From: Pseudobdellovibrionaceae bacterium
GTDB lineage: Bacteria > Bdellovibrionota > Bdellovibrionia > Bdellovibrionales > UBA1609
Assembly (NCBI GenBank): GCA_018663505.1
Contig: JABJQG010000043.1
Location: 1 to 63,317, forward strand
Length of the DNA: 63,317 bases
Reading direction: 5' to 3'
A model generated the notes under the pieces. The model was given only the letters and a program-made list of their open reading frames with translations, had not been told where the DNA came from and ran no database searches. The translations under genes were made by a program, and so were the position numbers. Of the stretch, positions 1 to 8,884 are shown piece by piece (position 1 is the first letter of the stretch; each line of letters starts with the position of its first letter).

Positions 1-603
1 TATGATAATCAGGGTGGTGATCGAGGCTATGTTGATTCCGCAGGTACATTTACGGATTTTTCTCAAGGATCTTTAAAGCAAACAGGAAATAAATTTGATT
101 TAGCCTTGGAGGGAAAAGGTTTTTTCGAAATTATGACTCCAGATGGAGTAAAGTTTACCCGTGATGGTGCATTTCATTTAAGTCATGATGGAAAGCTAGT
201 GAATAAAGAAGGCTTCGCTGTTTTGCGATCAGGAAATCAAGATCCGGCGCAGAGATCCATCCAGATTCCTAATGCCCATAGTACAATTGCTTACAATGGA
301 GAAATATACTCTGGCGGGCAACTTGCGGCTAAACTATCTATTGTGGAGTTTCAAAACCCAGATGTTTTGAAGAAGATGGGTAATTCCATGTATTCAATTA
401 AAGAAAAGATGAACCCAGTAATGTCCATAGCAGAAAATGCTAAGGTACATCAGGGATCTATTGAAACCAGTAATGTGAATATCGTTCAAGAAATGACGGA
501 TATGATAAATGCAACAAGAGTGTTTGAGTCTACTCAAAAGGCAATAAAAGCTTTTGATGAGATGAATGCAAAACTTGTGAACGATGTTCCGAAGTTAAGG
601 TAA
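1..603 (+). CDS. flgF: FlgF-like flagellar basal-body rod protein (5' end missing)
   Basis: Frame 1 is open from the first base of the window, so the gene begins upstream and only the last 200 codons are present. FlgF/FlgG-family proteins form the rod that passes through the periplasm. The visible part has the family core (KGFFEIMTPDG, then YTRDG-like FTRDGAFHLSHDGKL) and the typical C-terminus with GSIETSNVNIVQEMTDMI and ATRVFESTQKAIKAFDEM, which is the helical rod/hook domain. It lies 15 bases before flgG, in the usual rod order. FlgF rather than a second FlgG is chosen by position and by divergence from the next gene. An internal ATG at 106 is not the start, because coding similarity runs upstream of it. 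Confidence 0.88.
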   Translation, partial: YDNQGGDRGYVDSAGTFTDFSQGSLKQTGNKFDLALEGKGFFEIMTPDGVKFTRDGAFHLSHDGKLVNKEGFAVLRSGNQDPAQRSIQIPNAHSTIAYNGEIYSGGQLAAKLSIVEFQNPDVLKKMGNSMYSIKEKMNPVMSIAENAKVHQGSIETSNVNIVQEMTDMINATRVFESTQKAIKAFDEMNAKLVNDVPKLR

Positions 604-618
604 GGGTGAGGAGTTATA

Positions 619-1404
619 ATGATTAAAGCTTTAAATACGGCATCCACTGGGATGAAAGCACAGCAAACTAATATGGATACCATTGCCAATAATATTGCCA
701 ATGTATCTACTTTTGGATTTAAAAAAGCTCGCGCAGAATTTGAAGACTTATTATATCACACAGAAAAAGAACCCGGAGCACAAACGGGAGCAAACTCAGT
801 ATCTCCAACGGGTGTGCAAGTAGGATTAGGAGTAAAAACAGCTGCAATTAAAAGTGATTTTGCACAAGGTTCAACAAAAATAACCAAAAATCCATTTGAT
901 ATTGAAATTCAGGGCCCAGGTTTTTTTCCTGTACAGGTTGGTGATGGCCAAATTGCTTATACACGTGATGGGGCTTTCCGAAAAGGACCTGGTGGAAAAA
1001 TTGTAGATAAAAATGGACATGCTATTCAGCCAGAAATAGTTATTCCTCCCACTGCAGCAGGTGTTGAAATATCACCGAATGGACAAGTGAGTATAATTAA
1101 CGGTGTTAATACTGTACCACAAAATGTTGGACAGATTCAATTAGTGAACTTTGTTAATCCGGCTGGTTTAAAAAATATTGGTAGAAATTTATTTGTTCCC
1201 TCACCAGGTAGTGGAGTTCCGCAGCAGGGTGCTCCGGGACAAAATGGGTTGGGGTATGTGGCTCAGGGGCAAATTGAAACGAGTAACGTGAATATTGTGG
1301 ATGAAATGGTGAATATGATTACTTCCCAAAGAGCCTACGAGACGAACTCTAAGGTCATACAAGCGGCTGATCAAATGTTGCAGTATATGAATAATTTAAG
1401 GTAA
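619..1404 (+). CDS. flgG: Flagellar distal rod protein FlgG
   Basis: FlgG builds the distal rod of the flagellar basal body. The 261-aa length is normal for the family. It opens with the canonical ALNTASTGMKAQQTNMDTIA followed by NNIANVSTFGFKK, has the central GPGFFPVQVGDG and YTRDGAFRKGPGGKIVD, and ends with the GQIETSNVNIVDEMVNMI and QRAYETNSKVIQAADQM signature that defines FlgG. The start ATG is preceded by a G-rich ribosome site (GGTGAGGAG). It sits between flgF and flgA in one operon. Confidence 0.97.
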   Translation: MIKALNTASTGMKAQQTNMDTIANNIANVSTFGFKKARAEFEDLLYHTEKEPGAQTGANSVSPTGVQVGLGVKTAAIKSDFAQGSTKITKNPFDIEIQGPGFFPVQVGDGQIAYTRDGAFRKGPGGKIVDKNGHAIQPEIVIPPTAAGVEISPNGQVSIINGVNTVPQNVGQIQLVNFVNPAGLKNIGRNLFVPSPGSGVPQQGAPGQNGLGYVAQGQIETSNVNIVDEMVNMITSQRAYETNSKVIQAADQMLQYMNNLR

Positions 1405-1414
1405 GGAAAATAAA

Positions 1415-2338
1415 TTGAAAATCTTGAGTCTTATATTTATTTTAACTTTATCAACATCAGTGTTGGCTCAGCCTGTTGTGAAGGTATTAAAAGAAGTTGC
1501 CTTAGTTAGATCAGGACGTATTTTCTTAAAAGATATCATAGATAATAACAGCTTAAATAAAGAATTGCTGAGAGTTATAGGGCGTATAGATTTGGGCAAT
1601 GTTCCGGAGCTAGGAGAAAGGCGTATATTTAAGCGTCAGCATTTATCAGAAATTATTCGTAAGAAAGCTGAATTTAAAAATTACACAATAATTATTCCTA
1701 AAGAAACTCTAGCTTTTAGGGCACATAGTAGACTAACGGGACCTTCTGTAAGTAAACAATTTGTTAAAAAATGGCAGAATGATTGTGTCCCATGTAAAAT
1801 TGAAATTACAAATTTAGTTTTACCTGACGTGACTCAATTAGTGAGTTGGAAAATTGGAGATTTAAAGTCTCTGCCGAGAGGAAGCTTTAACCTACCTATT
1901 TTAGTAACGACTTTAAATCATAAAAGTCGTTCATTTTGGGTCTCGGGTAAGGTGAAGGTTCGCAAAGTAGTTCCGGTTTTGTTAAGACAGATTAGTTTTG
2001 GTCAAAGATTACAACCATATGATGTAAAGATGAAAGAAATGGATGTTACGTATTTGTCAAAAAATAATCTAAGCTTAGAAGACGTACTGGGGAAGAAACT
2101 CACAAGGTCGCATAGAGCTAATGAGGTACTTGAAAGAAATAATATTTATAGAGAACGAGCTTTAAAACGTGGAGAAATTGTTAGAGTTAAAGTAGGAAGT
2201 TCAATGTGGGAAATTAGCATTGATGCACAGGCTGAGCAGAGTGGTTATATTGGTGAATTAGTTAAAATGAAAAACTTGCAATCTGGAAAGATGTTTTCCG
2301 CAAGAGTTTTAGGAAATGGAGAGGCTATTGTAGAATGA
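1415..2338 (+). CDS. flgA: Flagellar P-ring assembly chaperone FlgA
   Basis: FlgA is a periplasmic chaperone that helps FlgI subunits assemble into the P-ring. A signal peptide (ILSLIFILTLSTSVLAQ) begins at a TTG start preceded by AAGGAAAA. The C-terminal half has the SAF-domain pattern of the family: PVLLRQISFGQRLQPYDV, then LGKKLTRSHRANEVLERNNI, and the ending GEIVRVKVGSSMWEISIDAQA plus QSGYIGELVKMKNLQSGKMF. The 307 aa fit FlgA proteins with an extended N-terminal region. It overlaps flgH by 4 bases, suggesting coupled translation. Confidence 0.93.
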   Translation: MKILSLIFILTLSTSVLAQPVVKVLKEVALVRSGRIFLKDIIDNNSLNKELLRVIGRIDLGNVPELGERRIFKRQHLSEIIRKKAEFKNYTIIIPKETLAFRAHSRLTGPSVSKQFVKKWQNDCVPCKIEITNLVLPDVTQLVSWKIGDLKSLPRGSFNLPILVTTLNHKSRSFWVSGKVKVRKVVPVLLRQISFGQRLQPYDVKMKEMDVTYLSKNNLSLEDVLGKKLTRSHRANEVLERNNIYRERALKRGEIVRVKVGSSMWEISIDAQAEQSGYIGELVKMKNLQSGKMFSARVLGNGEAIVE

Positions 2339-3105
2339 AATATATCAATTTAAAAATAGTTCTTATTTTAATGGCTAGTTCTTTACTTGTGAACTGTGCT
2401 GGGTTTAATAAAAAAATAAAGTCATTGGTAAGTGGTAAGCCCGCAGCTTCAAAGGCTAGGTCCTCAAGAACAGTATCATATAATCAAAGAAAATCGTATC
2501 AAACAAATATGAATAGAAATTATAAAAGAATGACTAAGAAAAAGCTTAAGGAAGACTCTGGGTTAAACCAAAGATCGGGATCCTTATGGGTTATGGAAGG
2601 CCAAGGGGCTTATCTCTTTTCTCAAAATATTGTAAGACTCATTGGAGACCCTTTAAGTGTTAAGATTACAGGGGAACCCCAGAGGCAGTTAGAAACCAAG
2701 GTTCAAGTCATTAAAGATTTGTTAAAGCGACTTTCAGCAAGAACAAGATTGGCTAAAGCTCGAGCTGCTGCAGACGCTGCTAAAAAAGAAAAATCTAAGA
2801 AATCTAAAAAATCCAAGAAAAAGCCAGCGAATAGAAAAGTCGCATCTGATGGTGAAAAGGAAGATGATTTAGATTCAAAATTTGAAGTCAGGTTTGTGCC
2901 CACTCGGATTGTAGAGAGAATGGTTGATGGAAACTATAGAGTTAAGGGAACTCAGCCATTTATGATTGGTCGTAGGGAGTATAAAGTTATACTCACTGGT
3001 ATAGTTAGATCTGATGATTTTTCTGAAGACGGAGTACCGGCGACAAAGCTTTTAGACTCTAAGTTTGATGTTGTGAGTGTAAGAAAAAGAGGGAATAAAT
3101 TATGA
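2335..3105 (+). CDS. flgH: Flagellar L-ring lipoprotein FlgH
   Basis: FlgH forms the outer-membrane L-ring. The start has a lipoprotein signal ending LLVNC with the acylated cysteine at residue 21. The FlgH core is recognisable: SLWVMEGQGAYLFSQNIVR, the LIGDPLSVKITG segment, and the C-terminal VDGNYRVKGTQPFMIGRREYKVILTG. Between them is an unusual insertion of about 40 residues rich in Lys/Ala/Ser (around residues 140-170, with repeated KKSKKSKK). Lys-rich low-complexity inserts recur in other secreted proteins of this window. Overlaps flgA and flgI by 4 bases each. Confidence 0.93.
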   Translation: MKYINLKIVLILMASSLLVNCAGFNKKIKSLVSGKPAASKARSSRTVSYNQRKSYQTNMNRNYKRMTKKKLKEDSGLNQRSGSLWVMEGQGAYLFSQNIVRLIGDPLSVKITGEPQRQLETKVQVIKDLLKRLSARTRLAKARAAADAAKKEKSKKSKKSKKKPANRKVASDGEKEDDLDSKFEVRFVPTRIVERMVDGNYRVKGTQPFMIGRREYKVILTGIVRSDDFSEDGVPATKLLDSKFDVVSVRKRGNKL

Positions 3106-4106
3106 AATTTTTTATTTTAACTCAGACAGCACTATTTTTATGTTTGTTGGCATTTAGTGTAGAAGCCGCTCGATTAAAAGATATATCAAACATACGCGGC
3201 GTACGATCTAATCAGCTTGTTGGCTTCGGTGTTGTTGTTGGTTTAAATGGCACTGGTGATAGTAAAATGGAGTTTACAAATAAATCAACAGCACGAATGT
3301 TAGAAAAGCTTGGGGTTAAGTTAAAATCAAAAGATGTTGCTAGTAAAAATGTTGCGGCTGTACTTATCACGGCAACATTACCTCCTTTTTCTAGAGCTGG
3401 AAATAAAATTGATGTGACAGTGAACTCTGTTGGGGATGCTTCTAGTTTAAAAGGCGGGACATTGGTGCAGTCTCCACTACGTGCTGCCGACCAACAAACC
3501 TATGTTGTTGCTCAAGGTCCAGTCTTGGTAGGCTTTAGTCAAACAGGAGTTCACGAAACTGTAGCAAGAATACCAGATGGTGGGATTGTAGAGCGTGATG
3601 TTGGGTCAGAATTTGCCACAAGAAAAATGTTTCGTTTAACCTTACATAATTCAGATTTTACCACTGCAGCTCGAGTTGCAAAAAAAATAAATATTGATCT
3701 AGCCGGAAAATATGCATCGGCAATAGATGGCTCCACAATAGATATTGTATCCCCTCCAGGCTATGAATCTAAAGGCGTTGAGCTTCTAGCCTTAATTGAA
3801 ACACTCAATGTTTTTCCTGATACTAGAGCAAAAGTTGTAGTTAATGAAAAAACGGGAACGGTGATTATTGGTAGTCGTGTAAAAATATTACCCGTAGCTA
3901 TTACGCACGGAAATTTAACTGTAAAAGTGGGTTCATCTAAGAAGAAAAAAGATGGCGATCGAATAATGAATATAAAGCAAACAGCAAATGTTGGAGACCT
4001 GGTTAGGGCTATGAATAGTCTAGGAATCACACCTAAAGACCTGATAACTATACTTCAGAACATAAAGGCAGCTGGAGCTTTGCAGGGGGAAATTGAAGTT
4101 TTATGA
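3102..4106 (+). CDS. flgI: Flagellar P-ring protein FlgI
   Basis: FlgI forms the periplasmic P-ring in the peptidoglycan layer. A signal peptide precedes the hallmark N-terminus of the mature protein (ARLKDISNIRGVRSNQLVGF, GVVVGLNGTGDS). Other family segments are SKNVAAVLITATLPPFSRAG, the SLKGGTLVQSPLRAADQQTY stretch, VVNEKTGTVIIG and the C-terminal DLVRAMNSLGITPKDLITIL. At 334 aa it is slightly shorter than enterobacterial FlgI. It overlaps flgH. Its stop overlaps an ATG that does not lead into a recognisable FlgJ; instead a palindrome-bearing spacer follows. Confidence 0.97.
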   Translation: MKFFILTQTALFLCLLAFSVEAARLKDISNIRGVRSNQLVGFGVVVGLNGTGDSKMEFTNKSTARMLEKLGVKLKSKDVASKNVAAVLITATLPPFSRAGNKIDVTVNSVGDASSLKGGTLVQSPLRAADQQTYVVAQGPVLVGFSQTGVHETVARIPDGGIVERDVGSEFATRKMFRLTLHNSDFTTAARVAKKINIDLAGKYASAIDGSTIDIVSPPGYESKGVELLALIETLNVFPDTRAKVVVNEKTGTVIIGSRVKILPVAITHGNLTVKVGSSKKKKDGDRIMNIKQTANVGDLVRAMNSLGITPKDLITILQNIKAAGALQGEIEVL

Positions 4107-4578
4107 AAAATTATTTACGATTTTTCAATTTTAATGAGAACATAATATTTAATGGTGCGGATACATGGATGTGCCGCGCTACGAGGGTTGGTGAGTTAGA
4201 GGGCGAGTACCAAGGACGGTTTTTGGGTACCACTATCTTACAGGAAACAGGTGGAAAATTTAAGTGGATATCAAGGATTGATATCACTAAGAATTTACTC
4301 AACGAGCATGATGCTCTACGGTTCCTAGCTCATCTTCCCTCTCTTTTTTTTTCTTTTCTTTTGGCTTTAAAACAGCCTTCTGAGTCTCTCCAAATTTTAT
4401 TAAATAGGATCTTACCGCTTGGCAGGCACAAGCACGGGGCGGGTGCATGGCGTCTTCGGATGGCGTCATCTAAAAAGATGCCGCAACCCGGATACGCAAT
4501 GCTCGCCGTGAGTACCTGCCAAGCGGTAAGATCCTATTTAATAAAATTTGGAGAGACTCAGAAGACTGCTTTAAAGCT
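4107..4578. other. Non-coding or degraded spacer inside the flg operon
   Basis: About 470 bases separate flgI from the recognisable FlgJ coding region, in an operon where all other junctions are overlaps or short gaps. A reading frame 4103-4603 is open but matches no family I know, runs straight through both arms of a long inverted repeat, and changes character there. Other visible items are a hairpin around 4267-4283 (GATATCA/TGATATC), a small palindrome GAGCATGATGCTC near 4304, and a pyrimidine tract at 4332-4362. I regard this as an insertion scar or structured mRNA spacer rather than a gene. Confidence 0.5.
4364..4577. repeat. Long palindrome: 63-bp arms, 88-bp GC-rich core
   Basis: Left arm 4364-4426 and right arm 4515-4577 are reverse complements with only two mismatches, both near the outer ends. 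The AT-rich arms enclose a GC-rich core (4427-4514) that contains further short self-complementary segments: CACGG...CCGTG, and GCGTCATCT/AGATGCCGC with one mismatch. As RNA this would form a 61-pair stem within the flagellar operon transcript, as DNA a cruciform. No poly-T follows, so it is not a simple intrinsic terminator. No target-site duplication is obvious. Its core resembles that of the palindrome at 46786-46908. Confidence 0.9.
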
Positions 4579-5292
4579 ATGTGCATATGGGTGGGTGTTG
4601 TGAAGACTGGTGATGGTGGTGGGCATGTGCCTATTCAGAGGCATATTAAGTTGCATGATACTCGGAGTTATCAGGAGAAGATGGCTAGTCAGAAAAAGCA
4701 ACTTCGAGGTGCGGCTCAGATGTATGAGAAGCAATTTTTGGGAGAAATGGTTAGGGCTATGCGAAAAACCATTGATGGTCAGCATGGTATTGTAAAAAAA
4801 AGTTATTCCGAAAAATTATATAGTGATCAGTTGGATTCTGAGTATGTGGACTCTTGGACTAAGAGTGGCGGTGTAGGCATGGCAGATTTGATATTTAATC
4901 AAATCACTGACAAATACTTTTCTGGAAATCATCTTGTTAGGAAACAGAAGGGACCCATTTCTTTAGACAAAAATTCTAAGTCGCAAATGCATGAGTTGAA
5001 ATCCGTGGATGAAGGGAATGGGTCTAAAACTTTTTTGATTAAACCTGAGCAACAAAATGTAAAACCTGATGTAACTTCTCCTTGGAAAGGGAAAGTTGAA
5101 AAATCTTATAAAACAGATCAGGGAACGAATGTTTTGGAACTTAAGCATTTGGAATCGGGTTTAATGTCTAAAATGGTGTTTCCTGGGAGTTTGCTGCAGT
5201 TGAAACCCGGTGTGGAGCTTGATGCAGGACAAAAGATTGGTCAATTTGACCCTGGACTTGGAGTAATGGCTTGGAATTTAAGGAAGATTTAA
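4579..5292 (+). CDS. flgJ: FlgJ-like rod-assembly protein with a degenerate M23-like C-terminus
   Basis: The N-terminal third carries the rod-binding domain of FlgJ: LRGAAQMYEKQFLGEMVRAM then RKTI and, after about 30 residues, YSDQLDSEYVDSW followed by GGVGMADLIFNQIT. Enterobacterial FlgJ continues into a muramidase domain; that is absent. The last ~70 residues (SPWKGKVEKSYKTDQGTNVL ... LQLKPGVELDAGQKIGQFDP) resemble a LytM/M23 fold in spacing but lack visible zinc-binding His pairs, so any enzyme activity is doubtful. The start is uncertain: ATG 4579 begins immediately after a palindrome arm; GTG 4600, with GGGTGGG upstream, is an alternative. It precedes flgM. Confidence 0.82.
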   Translation: MCIWVGVVKTGDGGGHVPIQRHIKLHDTRSYQEKMASQKKQLRGAAQMYEKQFLGEMVRAMRKTIDGQHGIVKKSYSEKLYSDQLDSEYVDSWTKSGGVGMADLIFNQITDKYFSGNHLVRKQKGPISLDKNSKSQMHELKSVDEGNGSKTFLIKPEQQNVKPDVTSPWKGKVEKSYKTDQGTNVLELKHLESGLMSKMVFPGSLLQLKPGVELDAGQKIGQFDPGLGVMAWNLRKI

Positions 5293-5372
5293 TGGGAATG
5301 GGCATGTTTTTTTTGGAGAACCTGTCTCGTTATGATACAATGATAGATAGGCAAGAGGCCTAGGAGGATCAC

Positions 5373-5693
5373 ATGAAAGTTTCTAATATTGGCATTCAGC
5401 AGGGTTCAGGACTGAACAAGTCAGATGCATTAAACTCTAATAAAGAGGCTAAGGATGGTAAAGCCCATAAGGGTGCCAGCCTGGGTGAAATTAGATCTTC
5501 CTCCAAGGTAGATATTTCAGAAGCTGCTCAGCGGTTAAGTAAAGCTAAAGAAATTGCTTCTGCGGATTTAAATTCTGTGGATGCTAAAAATGTGGAACGC
5601 TTGCAGAAATTAATTGATGCCGGAAGCTATAAGGTGAGTGCAGACAATATTGCATCTAAGCTTGTAGATGAACATTTATTAATGCCTTCGTAA
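5373..5693 (+). CDS. flgM: Anti-sigma28 factor FlgM
   Basis: FlgM binds and inhibits the flagellar sigma factor FliA until the hook is complete, then is exported. The protein is 106 aa, Lys/Ser-rich and disordered at the N-terminus. It has the conserved block SSKVDISEAAQRLSKAKEIA and the C-terminal sigma-binding helices VERLQKLIDAGSYKVSADNI followed by ASKLVDEHLL. A strong ribosome site (AGGAGG) precedes the ATG by 6 bases. Position between flgJ and flgN is the usual one. Several sigma28-type promoters elsewhere in this window are its presumed downstream targets. Confidence 0.95.
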   Translation: MKVSNIGIQQGSGLNKSDALNSNKEAKDGKAHKGASLGEIRSSSKVDISEAAQRLSKAKEIASADLNSVDAKNVERLQKLIDAGSYKVSADNIASKLVDEHLLMPS

Positions 5694-5729
5694 AACAGAA
5701 GGAGAGTTGAGGTTGACTAAGGAGTGGTC

Positions 5730-6245
5730 ATGATCAAGAGTATTGACAACATTTATGATGAAGTTATTTTGCAAATGCAAGAAATGGTAAAGTTATATCG
5801 TTATCTTTTAGATGTAGTTAGGAAAGAAAAAGAGATTCTTATAGAGTCCAACCTTGAAGAACTCAATAATAATAATAAGGTAAAAGAACTTACATTATTG
5901 AAATTAAAAAAACAAGAGGCGCAAAGAATTGAGCTTATAGATGAGTTTGCACAAGCTATTGACTTTAAGCAAAGTCCGGTGAGGTTATTGGATTTAGCTA
6001 ATGATCTTGGTGGCGAGCGTGGCGATAAGCTAAGAAGGCAACACTCTGTTTTAACTATGTTATTGGGGCGGGTGCAGGATTTAAATAAAGAGAATGAAAT
6101 TTTGGTTCATTCCGCACTGGACCATGTTATTGGCGCCATGAAAACCATAAAAAATGATCTTAATGAAAACTCTATGTATAAGAAAAAAGGTGATGTTGAA
6201 AACCAAGGCGAATATGTTGGACGCTTGGTTCGACGTCAGGTTTAG
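5730..6245 (+). CDS. flgN: FlgN-type chaperone for hook-associated proteins
   Basis: A small helical protein (171 aa) placed directly before flgK and flgL, the clients of FlgN in other bacteria. It has the FlgN pattern: an N-terminal heptad-rich helix (MQEMVKLYRYLLDVVRKEKE), a charged middle (LKLKKQEAQRIELIDEF), and a late VQDLNKENEILVHSALDHVI segment. The ATG at 5730 is chosen because AAGGAG lies about 6 bases upstream; an in-frame GTG at 5724 would overlap that site. Sequence identity to FlgN is low, as is usual, so position carries much of the call. Confidence 0.85.
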   Translation: MIKSIDNIYDEVILQMQEMVKLYRYLLDVVRKEKEILIESNLEELNNNNKVKELTLLKLKKQEAQRIELIDEFAQAIDFKQSPVRLLDLANDLGGERGDKLRRQHSVLTMLLGRVQDLNKENEILVHSALDHVIGAMKTIKNDLNENSMYKKKGDVENQGEYVGRLVRRQV

Positions 6246-6319
6246 TATTTATTGAGGTTACAGCTGTTTAATTAGGATGATTGAATAGCGAATAAAAAAA
6301 GAGCAGGAGGCTCCACTTA

Positions 6320-7744
6320 ATGTCTAAGATTTGGTCTGTACTAGACATTGGAAAACGTTCATTGATGAACGCTCAAACCGGGCTTCAGACGGTCTCACAT
6401 AATATTGCAAATAAAACCACAGATGGATATTCCAGACAAAGAGTTGAGCTTCAATCCAATGTACCTGTAGGACATGGAAATAAGCGCATCGGAATGGGTG
6501 CCAGAACCGGGGCTGTGACTCGTACAAATAACTCATATTTAGAAAAACAAATTACCAATGAAGGAAACACCCTAGGTTATAACGATGCCAAGTCTCAAGT
6601 TTTGGGGCGTGTTGAGCAAGTTTTTAACGAACAGGTCAATGATGGTTTAAATAAGTTTATGGGTGATATGTTTAATTCTTTTAGAGAGCTATCTAATAAT
6701 CCAGAAAGTTTAGCATCCAGAACTTTAGTTAAAGAGTCTGCAGATTTTTTAGCCAAGGACTTTCATAGAGTGAGTCGACAGTTAAAAGACATACAGAAAG
6801 ATGTAGATTATCAGTTGGCCACTCATGTTAGTGAAGTTAATGAAATTACAAAGGAAATTGCAAACTTAAATGAAAAAATTCAGACGGTAACTGTTTCTGG
6901 TGGTCCAGCAAATGACGAGAGAGATCGTCGAGATTTATTAGTTAAAAAATTAAGTGAAAAAATAAATGTTCAGTATGCAGAAAGTAATACAGGTTTATTG
7001 ACTGTGACAGCTGGGAACTCAGCAATTTTGGTGAGTGGATATGATCAGCATGATTTATTTGTTTCAGGAACAGTTGAGGGAAAGAATAAGCAAGAAGGAA
7101 ATTTTGAGATTTTCTTTAAACCCAACAAAAAAGGAACCGCTATAAATGTTACACGCCAAATCACTAAGGGTGCTATTGGTGGATTATTGGAAACTAGAGA
7201 TATGAAAATTAATAAATATCTCTCTGATATGGATGATTTAGCTTATACATTAGGTAGTAAGATGAACGAGGTGCATAGCCTGGGCTATGATAGATATAAC
7301 GCTAAGTCAGGGAATTTTTTCACAGGACTCAATGGAAAAAAAGGGGCGGCACAGAATATCAATGTAAGTGAAAGAATTTTAAATGATGTGGGGACCATAG
7401 GTGCAGCAGCAGTAAAAAATTCCCCGGGGGACAACCGGGTAGCAAACTTAATTTCGTCCTTACAACAGTCTAATTTAATGGGAGGCGGTACAAATACCAT
7501 TGATGATTATTATAATTCAGTGGTGGGTGAAGTGGGTTCGGTGGCTAGCCGTGTAAATTCGGAGTTTACCTCACAAAGTAATATTGTTAAACAGCTGAAA
7601 AATATTAGAGAGAGCATAAGTGGTGTGAGTTTGGACGAAGAAACCACAAAGATGATTGAATTTCAAAAGTCTTTTGATGCTTCAGCAAGGCTGATTAGAA
7701 CGGCAGATGAGATGATGGATACAGTGTTGAGTATAAAAAGGTAA
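6320..7744 (+). CDS. flgK: Flagellar hook-associated protein 1 FlgK
   Basis: FlgK is the first junction protein between hook and filament. The N-terminus has the rod/hook family helix with SLMNAQTGLQTVSHNIANKT and TDGYSRQRVELQS, and the C-terminus has SISGVSLDEETTKMIEFQKS then FDASARLIRTADEMMDTVL, both diagnostic. At 474 aa it is a compact FlgK. The ATG is preceded by AGGAGG. It follows flgN and is 30 bases before flgL. Confidence 0.97.
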   Translation: MSKIWSVLDIGKRSLMNAQTGLQTVSHNIANKTTDGYSRQRVELQSNVPVGHGNKRIGMGARTGAVTRTNNSYLEKQITNEGNTLGYNDAKSQVLGRVEQVFNEQVNDGLNKFMGDMFNSFRELSNNPESLASRTLVKESADFLAKDFHRVSRQLKDIQKDVDYQLATHVSEVNEITKEIANLNEKIQTVTVSGGPANDERDRRDLLVKKLSEKINVQYAESNTGLLTVTAGNSAILVSGYDQHDLFVSGTVEGKNKQEGNFEIFFKPNKKGTAINVTRQITKGAIGGLLETRDMKINKYLSDMDDLAYTLGSKMNEVHSLGYDRYNAKSGNFFTGLNGKKGAAQNINVSERILNDVGTIGAAAVKNSPGDNRVANLISSLQQSNLMGGGTNTIDDYYNSVVGEVGSVASRVNSEFTSQSNIVKQLKNIRESISGVSLDEETTKMIEFQKSFDASARLIRTADEMMDTVLSIKR

Positions 7745-7774
7745 AAGGATAAAGGGATAAAAAGGTAAAACGTA

Positions 7775-8884
7775 ATGAGAGTGGCTGATAATTCTATTTT
7801 TAATCAAGTTAGGGATAATTTATCTCATAATAGAAATGATATGGCAGAACTGCAAAACAAAGCGGCGACTCAAAAGCGTGTAACTAAACCTTCTGACGAC
7901 CCAGTGGCAGCAGCGCGGGTTCTTGCCTCTAAAACAGACCTTCAGGGGCTTAATCAATATCAAAAAGATCTTAACTATGCACAAAACTTTTTAAATTTTT
8001 CAGATCAATCCTTAGATGAACTTACGCAAATAGTATCTCGTGTCAAGGAACTGGCTCTAGGCCAGGCTTCGGATGCGGGTGCGAACACCACAACTCGACG
8101 AGTTGTGGGTACAGAAGTTGAACAATTATTTTATCAAGTTGTTAAAATTGGGAATAGAAAATTAGGCGATAGATATATCTTTGGTGGTTTTAAAACTACA
8201 GAGCCACCCTTTAGTCAAAATGGTGAATATAAGGGTGACGATGGGGAAATGAAGATCAATATAGATAAAGGCTCCTTCACCACTATGAACATTCCTGGTA
8301 GCAAGGTTTTTCTTGGCGAGGGGTTAAGTCGGGACGGTATTAGCCATGCATCACAAAAGCAGCCTAAAACTGTAGAGGAGTTAAAAGCTCTTCAGGCGAA
8401 GATTCACAATGATGAGCAACAAAAATTGAATAAATCCAAAGAACTAAATAATTATGATAATAAAGGTGTGGAATTAAGAGGCCCAGCCTCAGTAAACTCC
8501 AATGGGATACACGCTTCAGCTGCGGAAAGCTCTGCCCAAGAAAATGGAAGTAAAAATATATTTGATGTGTTCAGAATACTAACAGTGGCGCTGAACACAA
8601 ATGATAAGTCATCTGTTCAAGACTCTTTAGATGATATCGATCAAGTTTTAGATCAAGTGATCTTGTCTAGATCACAAATTGGTTCAAGATCCATGGCCTT
8701 AGCCAATGCCTTAAACACATTGCAAAAAGGAGAGGTGGACTCTGAAGGTGTAATTTCACAGTTAGAAGACGCCAATGTGTATGAAGTAATCAGTGATATC
8801 AATAAAACAGAAGGGGCATTAAAAGCAACCCTGGCCACATCTGGAAAACTCATTCAACCCAGTCTTATGGATTTCTTAAGATAA
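7775..8884 (+). CDS. flgL: Flagellar hook-associated protein 3 FlgL
   Basis: FlgL is the second hook-filament junction protein and is related to flagellin. It shows the FlgL start (MRVADNSIFNQVRDNLSHNR, then NDMAELQNKAATQKRVTKPS, DDPVAAARVLASKTDL) and the conserved RYIFGGFKTTEPPFSQNGEY motif. The C-terminal helix includes VILSRSQIGSRSMALANALN. At 369 aa it is within the family range, with a moderately enlarged central domain. It ends the flg operon; a short direct repeat (AGATAAATAATT twice) follows the stop. Confidence 0.96.
   Translation: MRVADNSIFNQVRDNLSHNRNDMAELQNKAATQKRVTKPSDDPVAAARVLASKTDLQGLNQYQKDLNYAQNFLNFSDQSLDELTQIVSRVKELALGQASDAGANTTTRRVVGTEVEQLFYQVVKIGNRKLGDRYIFGGFKTTEPPFSQNGEYKGDDGEMKINIDKGSFTTMNIPGSKVFLGEGLSRDGISHASQKQPKTVEELKALQAKIHNDEQQKLNKSKELNNYDNKGVELRGPASVNSNGIHASAAESSAQENGSKNIFDVFRILTVALNTNDKSSVQDSLDDIDQVLDQVILSRSQIGSRSMALANALNTLQKGEVDSEGVISQLEDANVYEVISDINKTEGALKATLATSGKLIQPSLMDFLR

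Noticed and set aside
4103-4603. 166-codon open frame starting at the flgI stop
   Set aside because: No recognisable protein, runs through both arms of the long palindrome, and overlaps the FlgJ start; treated as a structured spacer.
6269-6295. TAATTAGG-N11-GCGAATAA upstream of flgK as a sigma28 promoter
   Set aside because: Only 3/8 in the -35 half; flgK is probably transcribed from upstream.
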